Shown here: positions 43,504 to 49,587 of the stretch, piece by piece
Numbering within the stretch: the first letter of the stretch is position 1
Layout of the letters: each line of letters begins with the position of its first letter
Source of the DNA: Faucicola osloensis_B
GTDB lineage: Bacteria; Pseudomonadota; Gammaproteobacteria; Pseudomonadales; Moraxellaceae
Assembly (NCBI GenBank): GCA_964211495.1
Contig: CAXORL010000008.1
Location: 1-49,587, forward strand
Length of the DNA: 49,587 nt
Direction: 5' to 3'
The notes under the pieces: model-generated
The model's database searches: none
What the model was told of the DNA's origin: nothing
Seen by the model: the letters and a program-made list of their open reading frames with translations, nothing else
Program-made: the position numbers and the translations under genes

Positions 43504-43508
43504 CCAAG

Positions 43509-44084
43509 ATGCGACCACAAAAACTCAGCCGAGAGCAGCTGTTACAGTATTGTATGCCTGTTTTTAAACAACATGGCTATCAAGGCACCAGTATGGCAAT
43601 GTTGGCAAGTGCCTGTGATTTGACCAAAGGGGCGTTTTATTATGAGTACCAAGACAAAGAAAGCTTAGTAGCAGATATGCTCAGCTATGTGCACGACCTG
43701 GTTGACCATAAATTATTTAGTTTGGTGTATGAGGCAGGCACCGTCCAAATGCGTTATCAACGGCTACATGAGCAAGCGGTCAAGTTTTTTAGCCAAGGTG
43801 GTATGGGCTGCTTAATGGCGGTGATTGGCGGTGAGGCAAGGTATTTATCGCCATCGCTACTGGCATTAACGCAGCAGTTTTTCACCCGTTGGCAACAAGC
43901 CATGCAGGTGTTATTTGATGAGGTATATCCCAAAGCACAGGCGTCTGCCCTCGCCAAGCAAAGTGTGGCGGATTATGAAGGGGCGATTTTACTGGGGCGA
44001 ATTTATGATGACCCCAGTTATCTACAAGGTGTCTATGAACGCATCGATGCTCAATTAACCAGTAAGCCAGTTTTAGCCAACTAA
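43509..44084 (+). CDS. TetR-family transcriptional regulator
   Basis: This 191-residue repressor has an N-terminal helix-turn-helix at about 10-60 (GYQGTSMAMLASACDLTKGA, then FYYEYQDKESLVADML). The C-terminal ligand domain is rich in helices (TQQFFTRWQQAMQVLFDEVY). The ATG at 43509 gives the normal TetR length. An upstream in-frame start at 43410 would overlap the preceding gene by 94 bases and is unlikely. The palindrome on the operon promoter is the natural target. With the downstream enoyl-CoA hydratase and thioesterase, the ligand may be an acyl-CoA, but this is inference. Confidence 0.88.
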   Translation: MRPQKLSREQLLQYCMPVFKQHGYQGTSMAMLASACDLTKGAFYYEYQDKESLVADMLSYVHDLVDHKLFSLVYEAGTVQMRYQRLHEQAVKFFSQGGMGCLMAVIGGEARYLSPSLLALTQQFFTRWQQAMQVLFDEVYPKAQASALAKQSVADYEGAILLGRIYDDPSYLQGVYERIDAQLTSKPVLAN

Positions 44085-44099
44085 TACAAGGAGTCAGAG

Positions 44100-44921
44100 A
44101 TGACATCTAATAACCAAGATAAAGCCAGTTTCCAGACCGATTATGTCCGTCTGAATGTAGAACAAAAAGATAACGTGTTACTCATTGAGCTCAATCGCCC
44201 AGAAAAATATAACGCCTTTGATAGCTTGATGATTCAAGAGCTATCAAAGGCGCTTACTGAGTATGAGCAGCGGGATGAATTACGCTGTGCCTTACTGTAT
44301 GCGCGTGGGGAGAATTTCACCACAGGGCTTGATCTAGTGGAGCTGCAAGACAAGGTAATGTCAGGTATTTTTGATTATCCGAACGACTGTATAGACCCTT
44401 GGGGTGTGTCAGGTATGCCGCGTACTAAGCCTTATGTCGTTGCGGTACAAGGGCTTTGTTTTACCGCGGGTATCGAGCTGATGCTCAATGCCGACATTGT
44501 GATTGCCAGTGATGACAGCTGCTTTGCCCAAATGGAGGTGCAACGAGGCTTGATGCCGTTTGGTGGGGCAACCATCCGTTTTGTACAAACGGCAGGTTGG
44601 CAAAAAGCCATGCCTTATTTGCTCACTGGCGATCGCTTTGATGCCGCGACGGCAGATGCGATGGGATTGGTCAGCCAAGTAGTGCCTAAAGGCGAGCAGT
44701 TTGCCGTCGCACTTAAGATTGCCACACAGATTAGCAGCCATTCTGCCCCGCTAGCTGTCAAACGTTTATTACAATCTGCGAAACAAGGGACTGAGCAAGA
44801 TCCTAAAACTGCCTTTGCCAATGTCCTTGGTTACTTACCAGATTTGTTTTTATCTCAAGACTTTGCAGAAGGTGTCGCATCCTTAAGAGAGAAGCGACCA
44901 GCTCAGTTTCAAGGCAAGTAA
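44100..44921 (+). CDS. Enoyl-CoA hydratase/isomerase (crotonase) family protein
   Basis: This is a 273-residue crotonase-fold enzyme acting on acyl-CoA thioesters. Oxyanion-hole segments are present: GENFTTGLDLVELQ and VQGLCFTAGIELMLNADIVI. The substrate pocket includes ASDDSCFAQMEVQRGLMPFG. A late MGLVSQVVPKGE matches the family. The normally catalytic second Glu lies in an altered context, so hydratase or isomerase specificity is uncertain. The ATG at 44100 follows CAAGGAGTCAGAG, 15 bases after tetR. It shares the operon with hydrolases and a thioesterase. Confidence 0.88.
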   Translation: MTSNNQDKASFQTDYVRLNVEQKDNVLLIELNRPEKYNAFDSLMIQELSKALTEYEQRDELRCALLYARGENFTTGLDLVELQDKVMSGIFDYPNDCIDPWGVSGMPRTKPYVVAVQGLCFTAGIELMLNADIVIASDDSCFAQMEVQRGLMPFGGATIRFVQTAGWQKAMPYLLTGDRFDAATADAMGLVSQVVPKGEQFAVALKIATQISSHSAPLAVKRLLQSAKQGTEQDPKTAFANVLGYLPDLFLSQDFAEGVASLREKRPAQFQGK

Positions 44922-44997
44922 AGAGATGACTAAGGTCAATGCCTAGTTTATCGACGCATTTTATCAACCCATTTTATCACCCAATGAATTGTGACTT

Positions 44998-45894
44998 ATG
45001 ACACCTACTTTTGAACACTTCACCCAAAGAGATTTTACCATTGTAGCAGCCGATGGCTTTGCATTGTCAGCCACAAGCTATGAGCCTGAAGAGTATAAAG
45101 CCACAATTGTGATCGCAGGGGCAACGGGTGTGCCACAACAATTTTACCAAAGATTTTCTAGGTTTGCCGCAGACAATGGCTATCGCACAGTGACGTTTGA
45201 TTATAGGGGCATTGCTCGATCTAAGGTAGCGAGGCTTAAAGGTTTTAAAGCAAGTTTTCTTGATTGGGCTAGGTTAGATTTGGCGGTAGTGATTGATGAA
45301 ATTGCCACAGGTGAAACCCCAACCTTTATCGTTGGACACTCATTTGGTGGTCATGCCTTTGGACTTCTGCCCAACCATTATAAAATTTCGGGTATGTATG
45401 TCTTTGCTACGGGTGCAGGGTGGCGTGGATGGATGACACGCCGAGAATCGATGCGCGTTAATTTGTTGTGGAACGCTATCTTACCTGCTTTAACATTCTT
45501 TAAAGGTTATACCCCGATGTCAATGTTGGGAATGGGTGAAGATTTGCCTTATGGTGTCTATCAGCAGTGGCGACAATGGTGCAAATATCCGCATTATTTT
45601 TTTGATGACCCAATTGTATCAGAAAAAATGCAAGAAAAATTTGCCCAAATAAAGGTGCCTATTGTGGCGGCAAACGCGGTGGATGATTTGTGGGCATTGC
45701 CAAAATCTCGGGATGCCTTTATGCAAGGCTATACAAACGCAGACTTAACCTTGCTAGACATTCCCTTAACTGCATCACTGCCCAAGATTGGGCATATGGG
45801 CTATTTTAGAGCCAACGCCCAACCATTATGGGACAATGTCTTATCATGGATTGAAACAACGATGAATCAGTCGCTTTTATACAATCCGTCCTAA
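44998..45894 (+). CDS. Alpha/beta hydrolase
   Basis: This 298-residue protein has the alpha/beta-hydrolase fold. The nucleophile elbow is IVGHSFGGHAFGL with Ser115. The acid is probably in AANAVDDLWALP and the histidine in KIGHMGYFR. It lacks a signal peptide and so acts in the cytoplasm on an ester or lipid. It resembles the COG4757 class of predicted hydrolases (start SATSYEPE, end DNVLSWIE). It lies 76 bases after the crotonase gene in the same direction. Confidence 0.85.
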   Translation: MTPTFEHFTQRDFTIVAADGFALSATSYEPEEYKATIVIAGATGVPQQFYQRFSRFAADNGYRTVTFDYRGIARSKVARLKGFKASFLDWARLDLAVVIDEIATGETPTFIVGHSFGGHAFGLLPNHYKISGMYVFATGAGWRGWMTRRESMRVNLLWNAILPALTFFKGYTPMSMLGMGEDLPYGVYQQWRQWCKYPHYFFDDPIVSEKMQEKFAQIKVPIVAANAVDDLWALPKSRDAFMQGYTNADLTLLDIPLTASLPKIGHMGYFRANAQPLWDNVLSWIETTMNQSLLYNPS

Positions 45895-45929
45895 TAACCA
45901 ACGCTTTAACAAAAGGATAGTTTTGCACT

Positions 45930-46712
45930 ATGTCAATCCAGCCATTGTGGACATGGCAGCACTTGTTGTTAAGTCCACTCTACCTATACCAAGCCAAACA
46001 AGTCAAAAAAAACACGTTACGCCTTGATGAGCCCATCGGTGAGCGATACGGCACCACCGCTTTTGTTGACGCCAATCCCCAGCAACCCCCGCTTAAGGTA
46101 TTAATTATTGGTGACAGTGCGGGGGTCGGTGTGGGTGTCGAGCATCAAGACCAAGCATTTTTGGGTCAATTTGTTACTGGGTTAAGCCAAGACAAAGCAT
46201 TGGCGCAATATTACTCACACATAGATTGGCAACTGGAAGCGACTACTGGACATACCAGTTTTGATATATTGCGTCAACTGTATGTAATGAAAGCCCATGC
46301 TGTTGATATCGTGGTCATCAGTATGGGTGTCAATGATACGGTGATGAATCTTGCTGTGACACAGTGGCAGGACAATCTGCAGGCGATGATTGCTATATTA
46401 AAACGTAAGTTTTGTGCCAAGCATATTTTATTTGTCAGTATCCCACCACTACAGCTGATGCCTGCACTGCCAAGTCCACTCAATAGCTTTATAGGTCGGA
46501 TGGCACAACGTTTGGATACCGCATTACAGCAGGTGGTAAAAGATACGCCTAGCACGAGCAATCAACAGGTACATTATTTGCTGGCAAACTTTGAGGCGGG
46601 TGGATTGGATAAAACCATGCTGTTTGCCAAAGATGGCTTTCATCCAAGTGCCTTAACCTACCAACACTGGGCAAAAAATGTGGTGAATTTTGTTAAACAC
46701 ATTTTATTATAA
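45930..46712 (+). CDS. SGNH/GDSL-type esterase
   Basis: This is a 260-residue hydrolase. Block I is VLIIGDSAGVGVGVEHQDQA with nucleophile Ser63. Block III is SMGVNDTVMN (the Asn of SGNH). Block V is FAKDGFHPSALTYQ with the Asp-His pair. The first 25 residues are weakly hydrophobic (WTWQHLLLSPLYLYQAKQ) and may anchor the protein to the membrane rather than direct export. It probably acts on acyl esters. It sits between the alpha/beta hydrolase and the thioesterase, which starts only 2 bases after its stop. Confidence 0.87.
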   Translation: MSIQPLWTWQHLLLSPLYLYQAKQVKKNTLRLDEPIGERYGTTAFVDANPQQPPLKVLIIGDSAGVGVGVEHQDQAFLGQFVTGLSQDKALAQYYSHIDWQLEATTGHTSFDILRQLYVMKAHAVDIVVISMGVNDTVMNLAVTQWQDNLQAMIAILKRKFCAKHILFVSIPPLQLMPALPSPLNSFIGRMAQRLDTALQQVVKDTPSTSNQQVHYLLANFEAGGLDKTMLFAKDGFHPSALTYQHWAKNVVNFVKHILL

Positions 46713-46714
46713 CG

Positions 46715-47251
46715 ATGGATAATTTTATGAGTTCTGAAAATATATTAAACCAGTGGCTAGAAGAAGAACGGCAAGTTCGTGAGCGTCTGCATCCAGTCGG
46801 TGTCATACCAATTGCTCAATTAGCCGCTTACACTGGTTTAGAATTTCTTAAAAAAATGCTTGCAGGTGAATTGCCTTCAACACCTATTGCTAATACCTTA
46901 AATTTTATCTTAATTCACGTTGAATTAGGCAAGGTTATCTTTCAGGGTAATCCCCAATTTCATCATTATAACCCTTTAGGTTCAGTGCATGGCGGATGGT
47001 TTTGTACCTTATTAGATTCAGCCGTAGGTTGTGCTATACAGACACAACTGGCTGCAGGTAAAGGCTATACGACCCTTGAAATTAAAGTCAATATGATGCA
47101 TCCTCTAACACAAGAAGTGCCTGTCGTCCGAGCAGAAGGTCGCACCCTCCACGTGGGTAGACAGACAGCGGTTGCTGAAGGAAGAATTATTGGGGTAGAT
47201 GGTAAAGTGTATGCACATGCGACTACGACGTGTTTAATTTTTGATATTTAA
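46715..47251 (+). CDS. PaaI-family acyl-CoA thioesterase (hotdog fold)
   Basis: This is a 178-residue protein. The hotdog core carries YNPLGSVHGGWFCTLLDSAV, the HGG-x-x-x-x-x-x-D signature with the catalytic Asp, and YTTLEIKVNMMHPLTQEVPV. It should hydrolyse acyl- or phenylacetyl-CoA thioesters. About 40 extra residues precede the core. An internal ATG at 46727 may be the true start, because no clear ribosome site is seen at either. It is the last gene of the acyl-ester operon. A dispersed repeat begins 7 bases after its stop. Confidence 0.88.
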   Translation: MDNFMSSENILNQWLEEERQVRERLHPVGVIPIAQLAAYTGLEFLKKMLAGELPSTPIANTLNFILIHVELGKVIFQGNPQFHHYNPLGSVHGGWFCTLLDSAVGCAIQTQLAAGKGYTTLEIKVNMMHPLTQEVPVVRAEGRTLHVGRQTAVAEGRIIGVDGKVYAHATTTCLIFDI

Positions 47252-47257
47252 GGGATT

Positions 47258-47305
47258 AGCACAGAAAACGGAAAAAAATAGGACGGTAAGGGATTTTATC
47301 GAGTA
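47258..47305 (-). repeat. Dispersed repeat R3
   Basis: On the minus strand it reads ATACTCGATAAAATCCCTTA then CCTATTTTTTTCCGTTTTCT and GTGCT. It matches R1 at 9113 (without R1's extra bases) and R2 at 23141. It lies in the 264-base gap between the convergent thioesterase and cynS genes. Confidence 0.5.
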
Positions 47306-47323
47306 TTTTTGAGTAACTACTAT

Positions 47324-47349
47324 CTGTCTAAAATTAGTTGACCACTACA
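47324..47349 (+). repeat. Solo IS3-type end
   Basis: CTGTCTAAAATTAGTTGACC followed by ACTACA matches the IS right end at 1262-1287 and, in part, the inverse of 3381-3402. No transposase sequence adjoins it. It is most likely a scar of a lost element. Confidence 0.5.
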
Positions 47350-47424
47350 GTTGGTTGGTAATGTTAGCCAATAGACGTTAATTAACTGTAATTTAGGAGA
47401 TTTTTATGCCAATTCGGTGACGTT

Positions 47425-47483
47425 TTCTATCTTTTAACACCAATTCCAGTTTTTAGTTGAGTTTGAAATTGGTGTCGATAGAA
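47425..47483. terminator. Long interrupted hairpin between convergent genes
   Basis: TTCTATC and ACACCAATT (47425-47445) pair with AATTGGTGT and GATAGAA (47467-47483), with a short asymmetric bulge. It lies 33 bases after the cynS stop on the minus strand. It could be a bidirectional terminator or a small mobile hairpin. Confidence 0.4.
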
Positions 47484-47515
47484 GGTCGCTGGTTTGTGCA
47501 AAGGTCTTTAATCAA

Positions 47516-47968
47516 TTAAAAAGTTTTATAAGGTAAAAACTTTCCTGATAACAGGATCTTGACGCGGTCTCCTGCAGGATTGTTTTCACGTTGAATGTCC
47601 ATCGAAAAATCAATCGCACTCATAATCCCATCGCCAAATTCTTCATGAATTAACTCTTTTATTGTTAAACCATACACACTAATCACTTCATATAAGCGGT
47701 AAATCAATGGATCAGAAGGCACCGCTGTTGGCAAGCTACCTTTATAAGGCACAACCTTTAACCACTTTATCTCATTTTCATTTAAATTAAATAAGTCACC
47801 TACTTTATTTGCTTGTTCATCATTTAAGGTCATTTGACCTAAGCAAGCGGCAGTAACCCATTCTTTGCTAAGTCCCACTTCTTTAGCAACTTTTTCCCAG
47901 GTCAGACCTTTAGAAACTTTGGTGGCAATAATTTTTTCTGTTACTTCTAGGCGATTTTTAATCATCAT
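47516..47968 (-). CDS. cynS: Cyanate hydratase (cyanase)
   Basis: The product converts cyanate and bicarbonate to ammonia and CO2, giving nitrogen and removing a toxin. The 150 residues match the family, which works as a decamer. The N-terminal helical part resembles an HTH (WEKVAKEVGLSKEWVTAACL). The catalytic domain is DPLIYRLYEVISVYG with Arg91 and Glu94, then EEFGDGIMSAIDF with Ser117, equivalent to Arg96, Glu99 and Ser122 of E. coli CynS. It ends GKFLPYKTF, as expected. GGAGACT precedes the start. No cynT or cynR is adjacent. The nitrite genes beyond suggest a nitrogen-use region. Confidence 0.95.
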   Translation of the reverse strand: MMIKNRLEVTEKIIATKVSKGLTWEKVAKEVGLSKEWVTAACLGQMTLNDEQANKVGDLFNLNENEIKWLKVVPYKGSLPTAVPSDPLIYRLYEVISVYGLTIKELIHEEFGDGIMSAIDFSMDIQRENNPAGDRVKILLSGKFLPYKTF

Positions 47969-48024
47969 AGTCTCCTGCTAAATTAGGTAAAGCAATTTAT
48001 TTCATTTAACTGTATAAGCGATTT

Positions 48025-48153
48025 ATGAAGAAAAAGTCTTCAAATTTAGTTAAGCAAAAGCCATGCCAAATGAGTTTACGTTCTAAATACCGTAATTCTA
48101 AACTACCGAAAAGTTATGGGGAAATTATTGAAAATTTGATGAAACATCATTGA
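48025..48153 (+). CDS. Possible small basic protein, 42 residues
   Basis: This short frame begins KKKSSNLVKQKPCQMSLRSK and ends YGEIIENLMKHH. It is strongly basic, has no membrane helix, and no good ribosome site precedes it. It may be a degraded gene piece in the 480-base spacer between cynS and the nitrite transporter. The rest of that spacer (48154-48448) is very A+T-rich and probably holds the transporter promoter. I saw no convincing FNR or NarL site. Confidence 0.2.
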   Translation: MKKKSSNLVKQKPCQMSLRSKYRNSKLPKSYGEIIENLMKHH

Positions 48154-48448
48154 TAAGTTGCACCAAAAAGATATGGATGCACAAGATTAGATTGATTATA
48201 TTTTAAAAAATTAAGTAATAATTCTAAATATTAATCTTTAAATTAATCCTTTTATATAAATTTTATGAAAATATTAAAAAAATATATTTACTTTTAATTC
48301 AATATTTTAATCAATTATTTAATAAGTATTCTAGCTATACATTTTAATTTGGCACACCAGTTGCATCCACTGTTTTGTAATTATTAATTAATGATTGCAA
48401 AGTGAGTTTAGTGAATTCTATTTTTCTCAGTTATGTTGGAGTTTTGGT

Positions 48449-49309
48449 ATGTCTTATCTATCCCCAAAAGAGTTTGTCACTAAAATGGTTGATTCGGGTG
48501 AATCAAAACTAACCATGTCTTTACGCGATACATTGATTCGATCTTACATGGCTGGTGCTATTTTAGCATTGGCAGCAGTATTTGCCGTCACAGTAGCCAC
48601 ACAAACAGGGGTACCTCTATTAGGAGCGTTATTATTTCCAGTCGGTTTCTGCATGTTGTATTTAATGGGTTTCGATCTCTTAACGGGCGTATTTATGTTA
48701 ACTCCTCTAGCCCTACTTGATAAACGTTCAGGCGTCACGGTCAATAAAATTCTTCGAAACTGGGGTTGGGTATTCTTGGGTAACTTTGCAGGCGCACTCA
48801 CTGTCGCAGTTATTATGGCTTTTGTTTTTACCTATGGCTTCAATACACCTGCTGGACCTGTAGGTGACAAGATTGCTCATATTGGTGAAGCCCGTACTCT
48901 TGGCTATGCTAAATATGGTGTCTCAGGTTGGCTTACTATTTTTTTACGCGGGGTTTTATGTAATTGGATGGTCTCAATGGGAGTTGTTGGTGCCATGGTA
49001 TCAAGTAGCGTTTCAGGCAAAGTTATCGCGATGTGGATGCCTATCATGTTGTTCTTCTTTATGGGGTTTGAGCATTCAGTGGTAAATATGTTTTTATTCC
49101 CATTTGGTTTAATTATGGGTGGCAACTTCTCTATCATGGACTACTTAGTTTGGAATGAAATCCCAACAGCACTTGGTAACTTAGTTGGTGGTATTACCTT
49201 TACTGGCTTAACCCTTTATGCAACTCACTATAAAACAGGTGCAAAACGTAGTTTAGTTGCCATGGATAATACTACAGTGAATAAAAGCTTAACCAAACGC
49301 ATTGCATAG
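48449..49309 (+). CDS. nirC: Formate/nitrite transporter family protein, probably nitrite
   Basis: This 286-residue inner-membrane channel of the FNT family forms pentamers and moves nitrite or formate. Six hydrophobic helices are visible. Signature stretches are AGAILALAAVFAVTVAT, FPVGFCMLYLMGFDLLTGVF, NWGWVFLGNFAGAL and FFFMGFEHSVVNMFLFPFGL, the last carrying the conserved histidine (GFEHS.VN) of the pore. The ATG at 48449 is preceded by TTGGAG. The longer frame from 48395 has no site. The next gene begins as a nirB-type nitrite reductase, which favours nitrite as substrate. The gene symbol is by context only. Confidence 0.85.
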   Translation: MSYLSPKEFVTKMVDSGESKLTMSLRDTLIRSYMAGAILALAAVFAVTVATQTGVPLLGALLFPVGFCMLYLMGFDLLTGVFMLTPLALLDKRSGVTVNKILRNWGWVFLGNFAGALTVAVIMAFVFTYGFNTPAGPVGDKIAHIGEARTLGYAKYGVSGWLTIFLRGVLCNWMVSMGVVGAMVSSSVSGKVIAMWMPIMLFFFMGFEHSVVNMFLFPFGLIMGGNFSIMDYLVWNEIPTALGNLVGGITFTGLTLYATHYKTGAKRSLVAMDNTTVNKSLTKRIA

Positions 49310-49350
49310 TTTTTATCACCATTTTTAAGAATGTAATTACCCCTAATAAA

Positions 49351-49387
49351 TCCCTTAGAAGCATTTCGCAAGATTGCTTTTAAGGGA
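49351..49387 (+). promoter_or_regulatory. Strong hairpin between nirC and nirB
   Basis: TCCCTTAGAAGC (49351-49362) pairs with GCTTTTAAGGGA (49376-49387) with one G-U pair and a 13-base loop. No T run follows. It could end most transporter transcripts or set the 3' end of a processed mRNA, separating expression of the two nitrite genes. Confidence 0.5.
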
Positions 49388-49504
49388 CTGCTAAATCGAA
49401 AGCAACTAACTTCTAATTCACTATTTCCAAAATTTTAATCTATAGCCATTTAATATCATGATGGCTTTATGAAGAATAAACCAGCGTTAAATCAAGGACA
49501 AAGC

Positions 49505-49587
49505 ATGAAAAATCTCATTGTCATCGGTAACGGCATGGTCGGGCACCATTTTATCGAAAAAGCGATTGAAAAACGCCTACACCAAAC
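49505..49587 (+). CDS. nirB: Nitrite reductase large subunit, N-terminal part
   Basis: The first 27 codons reach the window edge. The sequence MKNLIVIGNGMVGHHFIEKA is the FAD-binding GxGMxGxxxxE start of assimilatory NAD(P)H nitrite reductase large subunits. The ATG follows AAGGACAAAGC. Its position after an FNT transporter supports the call. The siroheme and Fe-S parts are outside the window, so another FAD-dependent oxidoreductase of the same superfamily cannot be excluded. Confidence 0.7.
   Translation, partial: MKNLIVIGNGMVGHHFIEKAIEKRLHQ

Noticed and set aside
43410..43508. Longer TetR start overlapping the membrane-protein gene
   Set aside because: It would add 33 residues not typical of TetR. 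The ATG at 43509 gives the canonical length and spacing.
48154..48448. FNR or NarL binding site upstream of the nitrite transporter
   Set aside because: Several TTGAT- and ATCAA-like half-sites occur in very A+T-rich DNA, but none has both halves at correct spacing.

Overview
The window looks like a chromosomal segment of a gamma-proteobacterium of the Moraxellaceae (Moraxella/Psychrobacter-like). This is inferred from the moderate-to-low G+C, a large FHA/CdiA locus, a long-form leuA, a FadD-type ligase, cynS and a nitrite transporter followed by nirB. I could not run a similarity search, so the genus is a guess.

Layout. 1-1290: an IS3-family element cut by the window edge, plus the tail of a second IS3 copy. 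1643-3361: fadD. 3413-5061: a complete IS3-family element. 5062-22899 (minus strand): a contact-dependent inhibition (CDI)/two-partner secretion locus. Its gene order is cdiB, a 3734-residue cdiA, the immunity gene, then two orphan toxin modules. The first orphan keeps its own immunity gene. The second is cut off by the IS. 23329-27152: an osmotic/ion-homeostasis operon (CPA1 antiporter, MscS channel, DUF389 protein). 27433-35861: an A+T-rich accessory block that looks like an anti-phage defence island. It holds an HTH regulator with a palindromic operator on its promoter, a small unknown protein, a 2107-residue nuclease-STAND NTPase (Avs-like), and an overlapping accessory gene. 36038-39390: a YgeA-type racemase, leuA and an AraC regulator. 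39565-42302: a 30-residue membrane protein, a MITE-like palindromic repeat, and a divergent EamA transporter/MocR regulator pair. 42420-42958: a scrambled graveyard of IS256 and IS3 pieces. 43078-47251: a lipid/acyl-ester operon (membrane protein, TetR regulator, enoyl-CoA hydratase, alpha/beta hydrolase, SGNH hydrolase, thioesterase) with a perfect operator palindrome on its promoter. 47516-49587: cynS (minus strand), then a nitrite transporter and the start of nirB, which is a nitrogen-assimilation neighbourhood.

How the parts fit. CdiB should export CdiA, whose C-terminal PD-(D/E)XK-like toxin is neutralised by the adjacent immunity protein. The orphan modules share near-identical DNA with cdiA and are positioned to swap in by recombination. 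The Avs-like block is the best candidate for a little-described system.

The second unusual signal is a 58-59 bp palindromic element inserted in two unrelated transposase genes. In both, exact removal would restore the reading frame locally at the insertion point. Several other small repeats recur across the window: three copies of a CCGTTTTCTGTGCT element and three solo IS ends.
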